The notes beneath the pieces are model-generated. The model was not told where the DNA came from. It saw only the letters and a program-made list of their open reading frames with translations, and did not search any database. A program made the translations under genes and the position numbers. A stretch of DNA of 64,000 bases. Source: Ilex aquifolium (taxonomy: Eukaryota > Streptophyta > Magnoliopsida > Aquifoliales > Aquifoliaceae). The stretch lies in NCBI GenBank assembly GCA_951799425.1, contig OX637395.1, forward strand, positions 2,270,001-2,334,000, given 5' to 3'. The first letter of the stretch is position 1, and the number at the start of each line of letters is the position of its first letter. Below, one piece after another: positions 37,203-46,689 of the stretch.

Positions 37203-39171
37203 GGGTCTAGCGATGAAGGGAAGGGAAGAGGCGAGGCCAGAGGTTTGAGGGGTTAGGATTTGAGCATGGTTCTGAATAACGGTAACGTTGTAACGGACAC
37301 GGGTCATATCGGGCGTTACGTAACGGTAACGGAAATCGAATATGTGAATTTTTTTTTTCAACTCACACCTCACTTAAAAATACATTTTTGTATTTTTCTA
37401 CTCTAAAATCAAGTCAATATGAATATTTAATGATCACTAAAATGATATAGACATGTTTTTATTGATGGTATCATTATATAATCTTTAAAAAATGATCAAA
37501 GTCGGTAATATTTTTACTATGGGCTGTGTAAAATAAAAACTTTAAGAAAGGAAGAATATTGTTAGCCCATTTACTCAAAAGACAATTAGCCCATTAATGA
37601 TGGGCCTTGAATAAAATACTAATATAGTAGCTCAATGGCCAGATGGAGAAAAAAACAAAAAACAAAAAACAGAGAACCCAGTCGGTTCTTCGTCTTCTCC
37701 GCCCAGGCTTCCCCACTCCTCTCTATTTACTCCAATTCAAATTTCTACCTCTTTCTCTTCTCCTCTATCTCCTCAAAACTCTTGAAATTCCATTCTCCCA
37801 TGGCAACTCCATTAACAGTGGAAGTCCCAATATCAGTTCGGTGACTGGCCTTGCAAATCATGGTCTTCATCGGCTCCGGCGAAGCCGACGTGGACCTCGA
37901 AACCTTGAAGGACATTGCCATTGTCATCGGTGAAGTGAGACTCCTTCGGTAGGTGCTCAATCTGATTATTGTGTTGAAACGGAGGTGAAAAATTCTGTAG
38001 ATCTGGTGCTTGCTATTCACAGGGCTTCTCAGGTTGTAACAGCCCGTATCGGTCAGATTTGACCCTTATCGGCCGTTACAGATGTGAAATCCATTCTTAC
38101 CGAAAAATCGGGGTGTAACGGAATCGTTGGCCTTCGTTACCGTTACGTAACGGCCGATTTTCAAAACCCTGGGTTTGAGAGATCTTAACTTATTGCTATT
38201 TATATGGGTGCCCAATAAATGTGTCTTTTTGGTGCTAACAAGGTTCGATTTCTTGACCTCATTAATAAGAAACGCGCGTTAAACGTTTTTGGTTTTTAGA
38301 AAACGTCTTTTTCTTGTATTTTAAAATCGCCCCTCGTTTACAAAACGATGACAGAAAAAAAAAAAAAAAACGTTTATCAAATTAGTTTTTTTTTCTTGTT
38401 TTCTCTAAATATCAAAATAAAAACGAGAAACGAAAAACATAAACGTTACCAAACGGGACCCAATATGTTGGTTCTTCAATTGTCAGGTATGTTTTACTAC
38501 TTAATTTGTCGAGGGATTATATATCTTCGTATTTTCTTTCTCCAGGTCTGGGATCTCCAAACTTTGCAGTGCATCCAGACGCTGCATGGGCATGCTAATG
38601 CTGTTATGTCTGTCCTTTGCTGGGATAGCTACTTAATATCTGGTTCCCTGGACAGTACAATTAAGGTTTGGGCCGCAACTGAAAGTGGGACATTGGAAGT
38701 AGTATATGAACGTATGGAAGATCATGTAAGTAATGTGACAACACTTCCTCATGTATAGATTTGCAATTTACATTGTATCTATCTAACACATGTTACCTCT
38801 TGGTTATCAATTTTTTTTTTATGCATGATACAGGGTGTTCTTGCATTGTGTGGGATATACGATGCTGATGCTAAGCCAATTCTTCTCTGCTCATGTAATG
38901 ACAACGCTGTCCGCCTCTATGACTTGCCAACGTGAGTATTGCATATTACTCTTGTTTTTTTCGATCCTCACCCTGAAAAGGTTAGGTCCTCTAGGTCTGC
39001 TGGTTAACATATTGTGTTGGTTCTAGATTTATTGAAAGGGGAAGAATATTTGCAAAGCGGGAAGTTCGTGCTATTCAAATAGGCCCTGGGGGGGTCTTTT
39101 TCACTGGAGATGCCGCCGGGCAGGTGTTTGTTTGGAAATTGCTTGGAGACCAAAGTGCAGCGGCATCATGA
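33854..39171 (+). CDS. ZFWD: Zinc finger CCCH domain and WD40 repeat protein (ZFWD family)
   Basis: Eight coding exons (33854-34339, 34466-34561, 34661-34750, 34926-35027, 35142-35288, 38546-38725, 38834-38931, 39027-39171) with consistent phases give 447 aa. Two CCCH fingers flank a serine-rich linker: C30-C38-C43-H47 and C125-C133-C139-H143. Seven WD-like blades follow, with KLEGHNKAVIGI at the first, DKSVRIWD, DGTILAWK, ATLKGHSRVVLSLF, DKTIRVWD, TLHGHANAVMSV, DSTIKVWA and the final FVWKLL. CCCH fingers of this kind bind RNA and the propeller is a protein-interaction platform. The family is plant-specific (Arabidopsis ZFWD1-4; ZFWD1 is AT4G25440 from memory) and its molecular role is poorly defined. 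Length is close to the usual 420-450 aa. Intron 5 is expanded to 3.26 kb by nested transposons. Confidence 0.93.
36069..36720 (-). mobile_element. LINE 3' fragment with RNase H-like domain
   Basis: Reading leftward, a damaged frame (36684-36460) encodes ILIECDSLVILNVV and ISHAFREANTVADRLANDA, the hallmark end of the plant LINE RNase H domain. The element then runs to an A-tail, seen as T9 at 36070-36078. It is 5'-truncated, so the right limit is approximate. Confidence 0.75.
36921..37056. repeat. 24-bp minisatellite, about 5.7 units
   Basis: Units begin at 36921, 36945, 36969, 36993, 37017 and 37041, consensus GATCAGACCTATAA(T/C)CATATTCTA. The unit length is a multiple of three, so the minus strand stays open and would encode an eight-residue repeat (D-L-E-Y-x-Y-R-S). 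No sign of expression. Confidence 0.9.
37170..37205. repeat. GA dinucleotide run followed by G homopolymer
   Basis: A GAGAGA tract runs directly into about 14 G residues, a possible assembly or replication slippage site. Confidence 0.9.
37265..38171. mobile_element. hAT-like element, 907 bp, 8-bp target duplication, gene-like cargo
   Basis: The left end CATGGTTCTGAATAACGG and the reversed right end CAGGGTTTTGAAAATCGG are inverted repeats, and subterminal GTAACGG/CCGTTAC words recur on both sides. Direct repeats GATTTGAG (37257-37264) and GGTTTGAG (38172-38179) match at 7 of 8 positions, fitting hAT. The middle (about 37630-38020) is less AT-rich and looks like a CT-rich leader plus the first coding exon of a host gene (ATG at 37801, MATPLTVEVPISVR then stop). 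Confidence 0.75.
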
Positions 39172-40650
39172 AAACATATCTGCATAAAGAGTGTCCTTGT
39201 AAATTAATTAAATATTTTTGCGAATTAGAAGCGAAATGAAGGGTTCAGCCAAGGTGCATGTGTAACACTTTAACTCAGTTTTACTGGAAGCGATTTATTT
39301 GAGAATTCCAATCTTACCATTTTATTTTTTCGCCTGAGTTGCTGCCTGCTTGTTTATTGGGGTTTTAAGTTACTTTGTATTGGTAGAACTAAGGATAAAA
39401 TGCGATGAATATCATTGTGTAAGCCTCTTGGATCCTCCTGTCTATGTAATGTATTATGTTGTGTTCTTGTACCATTTAAGTCGTGTTGTGTTAAAATTTG
39501 TTTAATCAATACTCGATTTATAGCTCCAATCTATTTATAGTTATAGTCGGAACTGTGTTGTTGATGAGCCATGGGCCGTGATTTGTTAGGTTTGTGTTAT
39601 GTTTAGTCGCTTCTCTTAAATAACTTGAACTTGACCCGTGGTAGTACACAGTCTATCCCTCAGATTTTACGCCAAGAATAGATCCACAGTTGAAGGTTCA
39701 CATATTTTCCTCTACTTTGTGCATTGATTATGGTCTAGTTTGTAACACATCATGAGTTGCTTGAAAACAAAAGTAAGATTTTTTTCTCCAATCCACTGAG
39801 AGGTAGATAGTTGTTCTCAATGATGATGAAAATCTTGGGAAATTTCCTTAAGTGAATTGACTACTGTTCTTGATGGCTACTCTTGATGGCAAAGGTATGC
39901 TAAGTGCACACAATTTGCAAATAATGCCCCATGCTTCTTATCTTTAATCAACCCAATAATGATGGCCACGTTTAATTTTTAAGCCCAAATAGGAGCCAGG
40001 GTGGAGGTAACTGCTGCCCCTGCCCCTGCCCCTGAATAAGTTACAAAAAAATTCTTAAAATTTATAGAATATTTGTTACGCGTAACTATATTGATCTTGA
40101 TCTCTTCGGACTATATTAAGAGGACAAAAATAACATACCAACCACGCTTAACTTGTATAGGTCATTAGTATCCGATTCACCTTCCCTGTTGTTTTGTCCC
40201 CTCCAATTCACTAAAAATCAGGTTTTAGTACCCTCTAGAGGAGATGACAAGTTCTTGTCTTGATCTCTAAATTGTTCTTCCAATTGGTTTTGAGAAGTAA
40301 GACCCCGATCAAGGAACCAACCTTACCTGTTCATTTCTCATGATATTGACGTGACATAACTAAAATTGTTAGATGATTAGCGAAATCTAGTGAGATTATT
40401 AATCTAACATGTTGACATCGAGCTAATACTTCCATTAGTTTTTGAGGAATTTTCTTCACTTTGACTCTCCATACGACCAAACTCTTAAACATATAATCAA
40501 GTTTCAAAATTTTAAGGCTGAAAAAGAATGATACACAGAGTCGTTTTTGGCAGTTTGCTCCAAAAAGGAATGTAACTCACGTAACACTATCGTGGCCCCT
40601 TAAAATCTGCCACAACTGAACCTCAACACACCAACCTCTTCCCCTTCAAA

Positions 40651-40660
<10 letters not shown>
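39172..40660. other. ZFWD 3' region and intergenic DNA
   Basis: 3' flanking sequence of ZFWD followed by plain intergenic DNA. A short CTGCCC repeat lies at 40011-40034. No gene was seen. Confidence 0.5.

Positions 40661-40663
<3 letters not shown>

Positions 40664-40694
<31 letters not shown>
40664..40694 (+). repeat. CT microsatellite abutting the ancestral LysM start codon
   Basis: A C-run passes into a CT dinucleotide run that ends exactly at the ATG at 40695. The paralogous pseudogene has the same arrangement (44351-44389), so the tract is probably an inherited leader element. Confidence 0.85.
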
Positions 40695-40696
<2 letters not shown>

Positions 40697-40725
40697 GGCT
40701 TCCAAACCCACAAAAAGGCCAATTA
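40695..40725 (+). pseudogene. Detached 5' coding end of the LysM gene
   Basis: The ATG after the CT tract opens a frame MASKPTKRPI whose last codon is interrupted at TTA (40723-40725), where a transposon begins. Continuing from the base after the second TTA (42999) keeps the same frame (T-T-S-I-S) and enters the intact LysM frame at 43013. The two parts are best read as one gene split by insertion. Confidence 0.75.
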
Positions 40726-42995
40726 GAGCATCTCCAACCACACTCAGCAAAGTAGCTACCCAAAATATATTTAAATATTCAATTCACTACTTTAGCTAGC
40801 AACTTTTTAAAATTCACTCCAACCACGCTCTCTATTTTAGCTAACTACTTCAACTAACTTTAACTAACTTTCAATAATATAATTCAAAAATGCCACGTGG
40901 CATAACACGTAAGCGCCATAATGATGACGTGTCGTGCCATGTCATCAAATTTTAAATTTTAAATTTTAAATTTTAAAATTTTCTAACGGTAATTTGGATT
41001 GTTCAAGTACTGCTGCAAAAACATTGCCTTCTTTAAATAACAACTTCTGTAGAAAACAGTAAGCCTAGGAAAAGAAAAGAAAATAAAATTGTTTCAAATA
41101 TGCTTTAGAAAGGCACAAGCTCAAGCATTGGAAACCCTTACCTGCTTAACTAGCTTATGATTGCTTTAGTCACATATTAATAAGCATGAGAAGAAATGAC
41201 AAAAGATAAAGATTTCCACATATAGTAAACAAGGATAGCCCATGGAAACTAGAGCTGGAAGAACACTTTCCCTTTGCAAAGAGGGCTATCCAAATTATAG
41301 TTTTGCTTCTCCTTATATGATGAAAGACAAAATGGAAAGATCCATTCCAGTAACAAGTCCAAATTCTCAACAAAATGTAATTAACATCTCAATCAATGTT
41401 CTCAATAAGTGATGTAATATATTGTGATAAAACATCCAATAATAGGTCCAAGGTCTCAATAATCTGTTGGACGACATTCATATGTAATTGAGCAAAGAAC
41501 AAAACAGGATCTTATAAAAGAATTAAGGAGCAATGCGAGCATTGGGCAAAATTTTAGCAAAAAAGGCCAATTCCAATGAACTTGCTATATAAATATCAGA
41601 AAATTAAACTAGTGGACTTATTTTTCTCTTATCTTAGGATACTAAACACATCCATCAAGTTAAGAGCTTCACCAGACATTCCATTAAAGACACGAAGATT
41701 AATCCAGAAAAATGCAGCCACAAAAACAATTTACATATTCTTTTTTTTTTTTTTTTTGGGTTCAACGGTCTAGGGGTGTCCGAGCGAGGTTACGCGCCCT
41801 TCGACTAATCTCCAACAATTTACATATTCCCCTCTAAAAGGGTATAAACTCAACTGGTGCCCTGGACTGAGTTAAATTGGGCTACCAAGGTGTGGGTGTC
41901 TTCCAATCTCATCATATTGGGTTTTGCATAAGAAGAAGAAAGATGACAAAGGTTCGAATTTCTTTCTCATACTTAAATCTTATGTGTTCAATGATAACTT
42001 GCAAAAAACCAAGACAGAAATAACCAGTAACTCTGCTTATTACAAGGAGGTCTTTCTTTTCTTGTGCAGGGGTACCAAGTGTTCTTGATATAACTATCAT
42101 CACTCCATATGAAACTCAAGTTATACTAAAGGTACTGAATTGATTCTTTAGTAAGAGGACCTGAACTTTGTGGAAATACTAATTTTGCATCATATAAACT
42201 ATGTAATTAACGTGAATCTATGGTAATGAAGGGTATCTCAACTGACAAGATCCTTGATGTAAAGAGGCTACTAGCTGCCCATGTTCAAACATGCCATCTT
42301 ATACAAACTATTCTTTATCCCATGAGGTAAGTTATAATTATGCACATAACTCCAAGTTCCCTTTAAACATGCTGGTGTATCAGTTGTAGGAATTTCACCT
42401 TTCTATCAAACATATAAGGTCCATAGTTCACACACCCATGTTTTCAACACATCTCAGAAAATACATATCTCATTGAGGCAATACATCAAACATATTGTGA
42501 ATAATGAAAAGAAACACATCTCAAACAATTGGGTAGAAATGCACTCGATTGACCAAAAAATTGAGCAGAAACACATCTCAAAATATTGAGCAAAAATTGA
42601 GCAGGAGATGAGAATACCAACTCAATTTAAGCCCTTTGTTTGGTTCCCGAAAAAAGCAGAGAAGAAGCAAAGAAACATGTTTTCTTTCATTTTCTCTCTA
42701 CTGCCCAGCAACCAAATGGAAAGCCAAAAACAGAGATTAGAAACCCATCTTTGAAACTTCAATACCTGATCTGGCTAGGATGAAGGAGGAAATGGAAGGA
42801 ACCAATTTGTCGTTGTGCAGAAATGGAGGGAAGGCAGCAACTGGCGAGCTGGTAAACCCTCACCAGATCTAGCTAGCAGGATAGCCCTCAGCTATTTGGC
42901 GAGCTGGAATAGCTAGGGCGTTGGAGCTGGGATTTGGAATTTTGCTCGCTAAAATGGTGTAGAGGCAGCAATTGGCGAGGGCGTTGGAGTTGCTC
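40726..42995. mobile_element. Harbinger-like element, 2270 bp, inserted in the LysM gene
   Basis: The left end GAGCATCTCCAACCACACTC and the reversed right end GAGCAACTCCAACGCCCTCG are inverted repeats flanked by TTA (40723-40725 and 42996-42998), the TWA target of PIF/Harbinger elements. Subterminal words (ACTCCAACCACGCTC, ATTTTAGC) recur inside both ends. No transposase frame was found, so it is non-autonomous or carries unrelated filler. A family-A SINE tail lies inside at about 41740-41812. Confidence 0.75.
41740..41812 (-). mobile_element. Family-A SINE 3' fragment
   Basis: A T-run then GGGTTCAACGGTCTAGGGGTG and TTACGCGCCCTTCGACTAATC match the reversed tail of the copies at 640 and 12585. 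The tRNA-like head is missing. Confidence 0.65.
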
Positions 42996-43012
42996 TTACA
43001 ACCTCCATATCC

Positions 43013-43321
43013 ATGGCTGATGTAGCTTCATGGTACTGTGCTATTGCCCTTGTGTCCCTCATCTTCTTGAGCTCTTTCAGGGAAGAGTATTTCCTCACAT
43101 ATGAGCCTTTCAGAGGGAATTATAAGCAGCTGGTAAACCGAGCCTGTGACGAAATCTACATCGTCGGAGAAGGAGAAACTCTTCACACCATAAGTGACAA
43201 GTGTGGTGACCCTTTTATAGTTGAGCAGAACCCTCATATTCATGACCCTGATGATGTTTTTCCTGGCCTTGTTATCAAGATCACCCCTTCAAAGTCCACC
43301 AAGTTTTATGCACTATCTTGA
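43013..43321 (+). CDS. Small single-LysM membrane or secreted protein (5'-truncated by a transposon)
   Basis: The surviving frame gives 102 aa: a hydrophobic segment (WYCAIALVSLIFLSSF, residues 7-22) that is a signal anchor or signal peptide, a short linker, then one LysM domain at about residues 47-92 (DEIYIVGEGETLHTISDKC, QNPHIHDPDDVFPGLVIKI). LysM domains bind N-acetylglucosamine polymers such as chitin or peptidoglycan. Plants have a group of about 100-residue single-LysM proteins of unknown function, and Arabidopsis AT4G25433 is the one I recall. The start at 43013 is the first ATG left in frame. The original start is probably 40695, cut off by the 2.27 kb element. No TATA box is evident just upstream of 43013, so expression is in doubt. 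Confidence 0.75.
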   Translation: MADVASWYCAIALVSLIFLSSFREEYFLTYEPFRGNYKQLVNRACDEIYIVGEGETLHTISDKCGDPFIVEQNPHIHDPDDVFPGLVIKITPSKSTKFYALS

Positions 43322-43391
43322 ATTTTTTTTTTAATTAGGTTATTATGTTGTTTTTCCTCTTTTTTAGATTAATATAGTGTTTGGTTTATCA

Positions 43392-43418
43392 GTCTCTCTC
43401 TCTCTCTCTCTCTCTCTG
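43392..43418 (+). repeat. CT microsatellite
   Basis: A CT dinucleotide run about 70 bp after the LysM stop codon. Confidence 0.9.
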
Positions 43419-43560
43419 ACACTTAATTTTGAACAAACATGTGAATCGTGGTAGCTTAAAACTGGAAGGGATCATCATAAATTTGTCTTTCAATCTCTGG
43501 ATCAAAAAGGGTTAGTAAATATTAAGAGGGGTTCATTGAATGCATGTTTGAAGTACTGAC

Positions 43561-43682
43561 TTTGTGTCTATTCCCCCAAAACTACGAGGCTATTTAGCCG
43601 AGTTCCTTAGTGAGTGTTGTCTGACAGTCCTACAAGTATTCTTTATTTACTCACCTGCGTCTGTTTCGGATGCATGTACCTT
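43561..43682 (-). pseudogene. Fragment of organellar large-subunit rRNA gene
   Basis: The plus strand reads ACTACGAGGCTATTTAGCCG, AGTTCCTTAGTGAG and CACCTGCGTCTGTTTCGGAT. The reverse complement, with CCGAAACAGACGCAGGTGAG and CTAAGGAACTCGGCTAAAT, closely follows the conserved bacterial-type 23S stretch CCGAAACCGACACAGGT...AAGGAACTCGGCAAA. It is therefore an old nuclear insertion of plastid or mitochondrial DNA. I cannot tell which organelle, and the ends are approximate. Confidence 0.65.
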
Positions 43683-44296
43683 TTTTTAGGGTCATTCGAC
43701 AAAGAGTAATGACATTAACACTTAAAATTTTCACTTATTTTGTTAACTTCTCCTACAAGTACAAGCTATATTAAGGGGATGAAAATCAATGCGCCATCCC
43801 TATCTAACTTGACTTTCTTTATCATTTGTTGCAAGATGCATGACCCGAAGTCTCTTAAGCAAAAAAGGGTTACATTTATCCAAGTGATGCGTCACTGATT
43901 CAGATCTAGCATCACCCTCACCCACAAAAGGGGTATCATTGTCTGTCATTTACTTCTTTCAGATCGTGTCATAGACATCAACCTTATTGTCGGTTTTTTT
44001 TTGGTCATAGGGAATTCTACAAGTACAACGGTTAAAAGATAGATGAGAATGCATATAGGGTTGTAGAACGGTGCCTAAATTAGCAACATTAGAGAAAATC
44101 ATATTAACTTTCAGTATATTTTTGTTCAATTGGATGATCAAATTTGTATCCAGATCCCCACTAATATGTTTTATTCTTAATTCCCTTCTTGACGGATCAT
44201 TTATCATTAACTAATCATCTATCCTCTTTAGTTCATACTGCATCATCAATGTGATATTAACGTCCAAAAAAAACCCAACAAGTAGACAAGTCAACC

Positions 44297-44303
44297 TATA
44301 AAA
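44297..44303 (+). promoter_or_regulatory. TATA box upstream of LysM pseudogene
   Basis: TATAAAA in CAACCTATAAAAACATC lies about 95 bp before the pseudogene ATG and before the CT-rich leader. It marks this as a genomic duplicate with its promoter, not a processed copy. Confidence 0.5.
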
Positions 44304-44347
44304 ACATCAATACCCAAAGCACACACACCCCCACCCCTTCCTAAACT

Positions 44348-44389
<42 letters not shown>

Positions 44390-44391
<2 letters not shown>

Positions 44392-44636
44392 GGCCTCTTT
44401 TTGGCTTATTTAGGAGGAGAATATGTATTGATTGTCTCAGAGCATGTGATGAAACTTGTTAGGGAAGGAGAAAGTCTTGAGTCAATATCACAGAAAAGTG
44501 TGGCAGCCCATTTATAAGGGAGAATAACCCTCATATCAATGGTCTAGATGAAATGTTCCCTGGTGTGATTCGCAACATTTTTCCAACCATTGTTCCACTT
44601 CCACCCAGCATGTCTAGGAAGTTTTTGAAGCAATGA
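44390..44636 (+). pseudogene. Decayed LysM-protein paralogue
   Basis: The ATG follows a CT dinucleotide run (44351-44389) as in the intact gene, but the frame stops at codon 8 (MASFWLI-stop). A second frame then encodes LVREGESLESISQK. After a one-base shift near 44495, the rest of the LysM domain follows (CGSPFIRENNPHINGLDEMF) and reaches a stop at 44636. The membrane segment is lost. It lies 1.07 kb after the LysM gene, so it arose by tandem duplication. Confidence 0.8.
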
Positions 44637-44688
44637 GTTGTATGTTATTGTTAGTAGAATTTTACAACTAGGTTTGGTTCACTGACAT

Positions 44689-45268
44689 TAGGGGTGCAAC
44701 TTGGGTAGGCCAACTCGAATTTAACCCGAGCTCAACCCAAAAAAAAACAGGGCTTAGGTTAAAATTTTTAATATTTGGTTGAGCCTGGACAAAAAAATAC
44801 AACCCGAATTGAATTTGAACAAGCCTCGGATTGAGGCTTTGAGTTGTCAAGTTCAACCCGAATATTAAAATTGGATTGAACCCGAATATTAAAATCGGAT
44901 TGAACTCGATTATTAAATCGGGTTGAACATAAATATATAAATATATTTAACTAAGGTTAGTATTTATCTTCACTTTTAAGAGTCCAGACTTTCACTTCAT
45001 TTCAAGTCTTCACCCTTGCGCCTTCATCACTTTCAAATCCTTCTCTCACTCGTCACTCGTTTCTCATCTGGTCTTAGACTCTCAGTCTCCCTCTCTCACT
45101 CGTCTGAGTCTCTCTTTTATCAATTTGATTTCAACCCGAGTCCGCCTGAATTAAATTCGGGCAATACTCGAGTTTAGTACTTCGGGTAGAGGTCGGGTTA
45201 GAGTTGAAGATTATATACCTAGGGTTGGGATATAGTTGATCTCTCAACCCGCCCGAATTGCACCACTA
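44689..45268. mobile_element. hAT-like MITE, 580 bp, perfect 8-bp target duplication
   Basis: The left end TAGGGGTGCAACTTGGGTAG and the reversed right end TAGTGGTGCAATTCGGGCGG are inverted repeats. The element is flanked by ACTGACAT on both sides (44681-44688 and 45269-45276). The interior is built from CAACCCGAAT-type words. It sits just after the LysM pseudogene. Confidence 0.88.
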
Positions 45269-46125
45269 ACTGACATCCCTTTATTTGTTATGAGTTTCTT
45301 TTTTTCAGTAATAAGATGATTTATATTAATCGAAACATATCCATGTACAAAATCACAATAACTTAAGAGTTGTGTTAGATTATACAAATGCGGCTTTTAT
45401 TAGGGTTTCACAGTTCGGTTTGGTTCGGTTCATCTTTTTTTATTTTCCTAGTTTTGAGATCTAGAAGATGTTTTTTATTAGGGTTTTACAGTTTGGTTCG
45501 GTTCATACAATAGCCTTATACATATGATTGTCTGTATATTTGTACTCATATATGCAAGAGACTATGAATTATGGATCCAATAAGTGCATATTTGTTTGAA
45601 AATTGATACATACACACATACAAGGAGTAAAATTCTGTTTTGTGTCTGTCGAAACGACCGAAACATTTCAAGCTCTAAGGAAATCGAAATGAATTAATGA
45701 CGCAAAATCAAAATTTTCATATTTCGGGTTTGTTTCGACCAATGTTCAAAATATATTTCCGAGCTCACCAAAACTCAGTGTCCGGCACAGTCACTCTTAC
45801 GAGATATAGAGATAGTCAAATGTAAATTTCATTTTACCCTCTCGAGACTTTGCAATTACAGGAACGTCGAGAAATGAAAAGCAAAATAAAAAAAAAAACT
45901 AAAAAGACTTTTTAAATTGATTCAGGAAAAAAATGGAGTTTGAAAATCACATTCACATATTTATTCTCATGCCCACTTGACATGGCCATTGTTTTCACTT
46001 GCTTTGTGACCACACTCCAAGAATTTCCCTATCCATGGAGTAGCAATTGCTTTGGAATAAAAAACAGAGCAAAACAAGAACAGGGCAGAGCAAAACATCA
46101 ATGTCATACCATCCTCTTGTGTATT
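45269..46125. other. Intergenic DNA
   Basis: Includes a duplicated ATTAGGGTTT(C/T)ACAG(T/)T(C/T)GGTT-type motif at about 45401 and 45477, about 76 bp apart. No gene was seen. Confidence 0.5.
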
Positions 46126-46260
46126 CACTACAAGAATTTTGAGATTAGCCGGCATTATAAACGCCAGTAATGTCCTAATAAATACTGGGATTTGTCACTG
46201 CTGGTGTTTCTCTTAAACGTCGTTGTTTTCACCGTCGGTAAAACATAATTACGTTTAGTA
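46126..46260 (+). mobile_element. CACTA (En/Spm-like) transposon end
   Basis: CACTACAAGAATTTTGAGAT is the canonical CACTA terminus (CACTACAAGAA). It is followed by subterminal words with ATAAACGCC, AAATACTGGGA and AAATACTGCGG. No matching right end was found, so it is a relic or solo end. Confidence 0.6.
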
Positions 46261-46459
46261 AATACTGCGGAAAGTAACAAAAATAATGCACCTTTTAGGT
46301 ACCAAAACACAAAATTTAAGACAAAAATATTGAGTGTCCAAGTCTTGATATGACAGAGTGGTTAGCTTGGTGGGATTTCAGGTAGAGGAGATAGGATAAG
46401 ATTGAAGAGGAGAATCTTGATGCAGGACCTTGCACTTTAGGACAATAAGGTACCCAAAA

Positions 46460-46681
46460 AAAAAAAAAATAGGTACTGTACTAAGAGTTACTATTTTTCA
46501 AGATTAAGTTACACATTTCAACGCTAAAATTACAACTATTTAAGATAATTCATGTTCGATCACAACTTTTTGCGACCGACCATACCTTTTAGAGTTGTAA
46601 ATTGCAACCCAAGGTGTAATTTGCCCTTAAGATATTATAAGTTTTGGTACGGTACCTCATTCGATTCCATAGTCTTTCTCT
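46460..46681. mobile_element. Decayed relative of the 2527-2886 Mutator-like MITE
   Basis: The right end (GGTACGGTACCTCATTC, CCATAGTCTTTCTCTG) resembles the reversed terminus of the 2527 element. The interior shares the TGTTCGATCACAACTTTTTG and TTGTAAATTGCAACC style of sequence. The left end is damaged by an A-run. Boundaries are approximate. Confidence 0.45.
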
Positions 46682-46689
46682 GCACTCAA

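Larger units (their letters stand above)
35740..38461. mobile_element. Possible outer transposon filling ZFWD intron 5
   Basis: The left end GGGCTCGTTTGGTTTTTGATTTTC and the reversed right end GGGTCCCGTTTGGTAACGTTTATG look like related inverted ends of the common plant GGGCCCGTTTGGTA type, with A- and T-rich subterminal sequence on both sides. Flanking 8-mers do not match, so the boundary pair is tentative. If real, a LINE piece, a minisatellite and a second hAT-like element are nested inside it. Confidence 0.45.

Noticed and set aside
37801-37845. Functional gene starting at the ATG inside the hAT element
   Set aside because: The frame stops after 14 codons. It is better read as a captured or decayed first exon.
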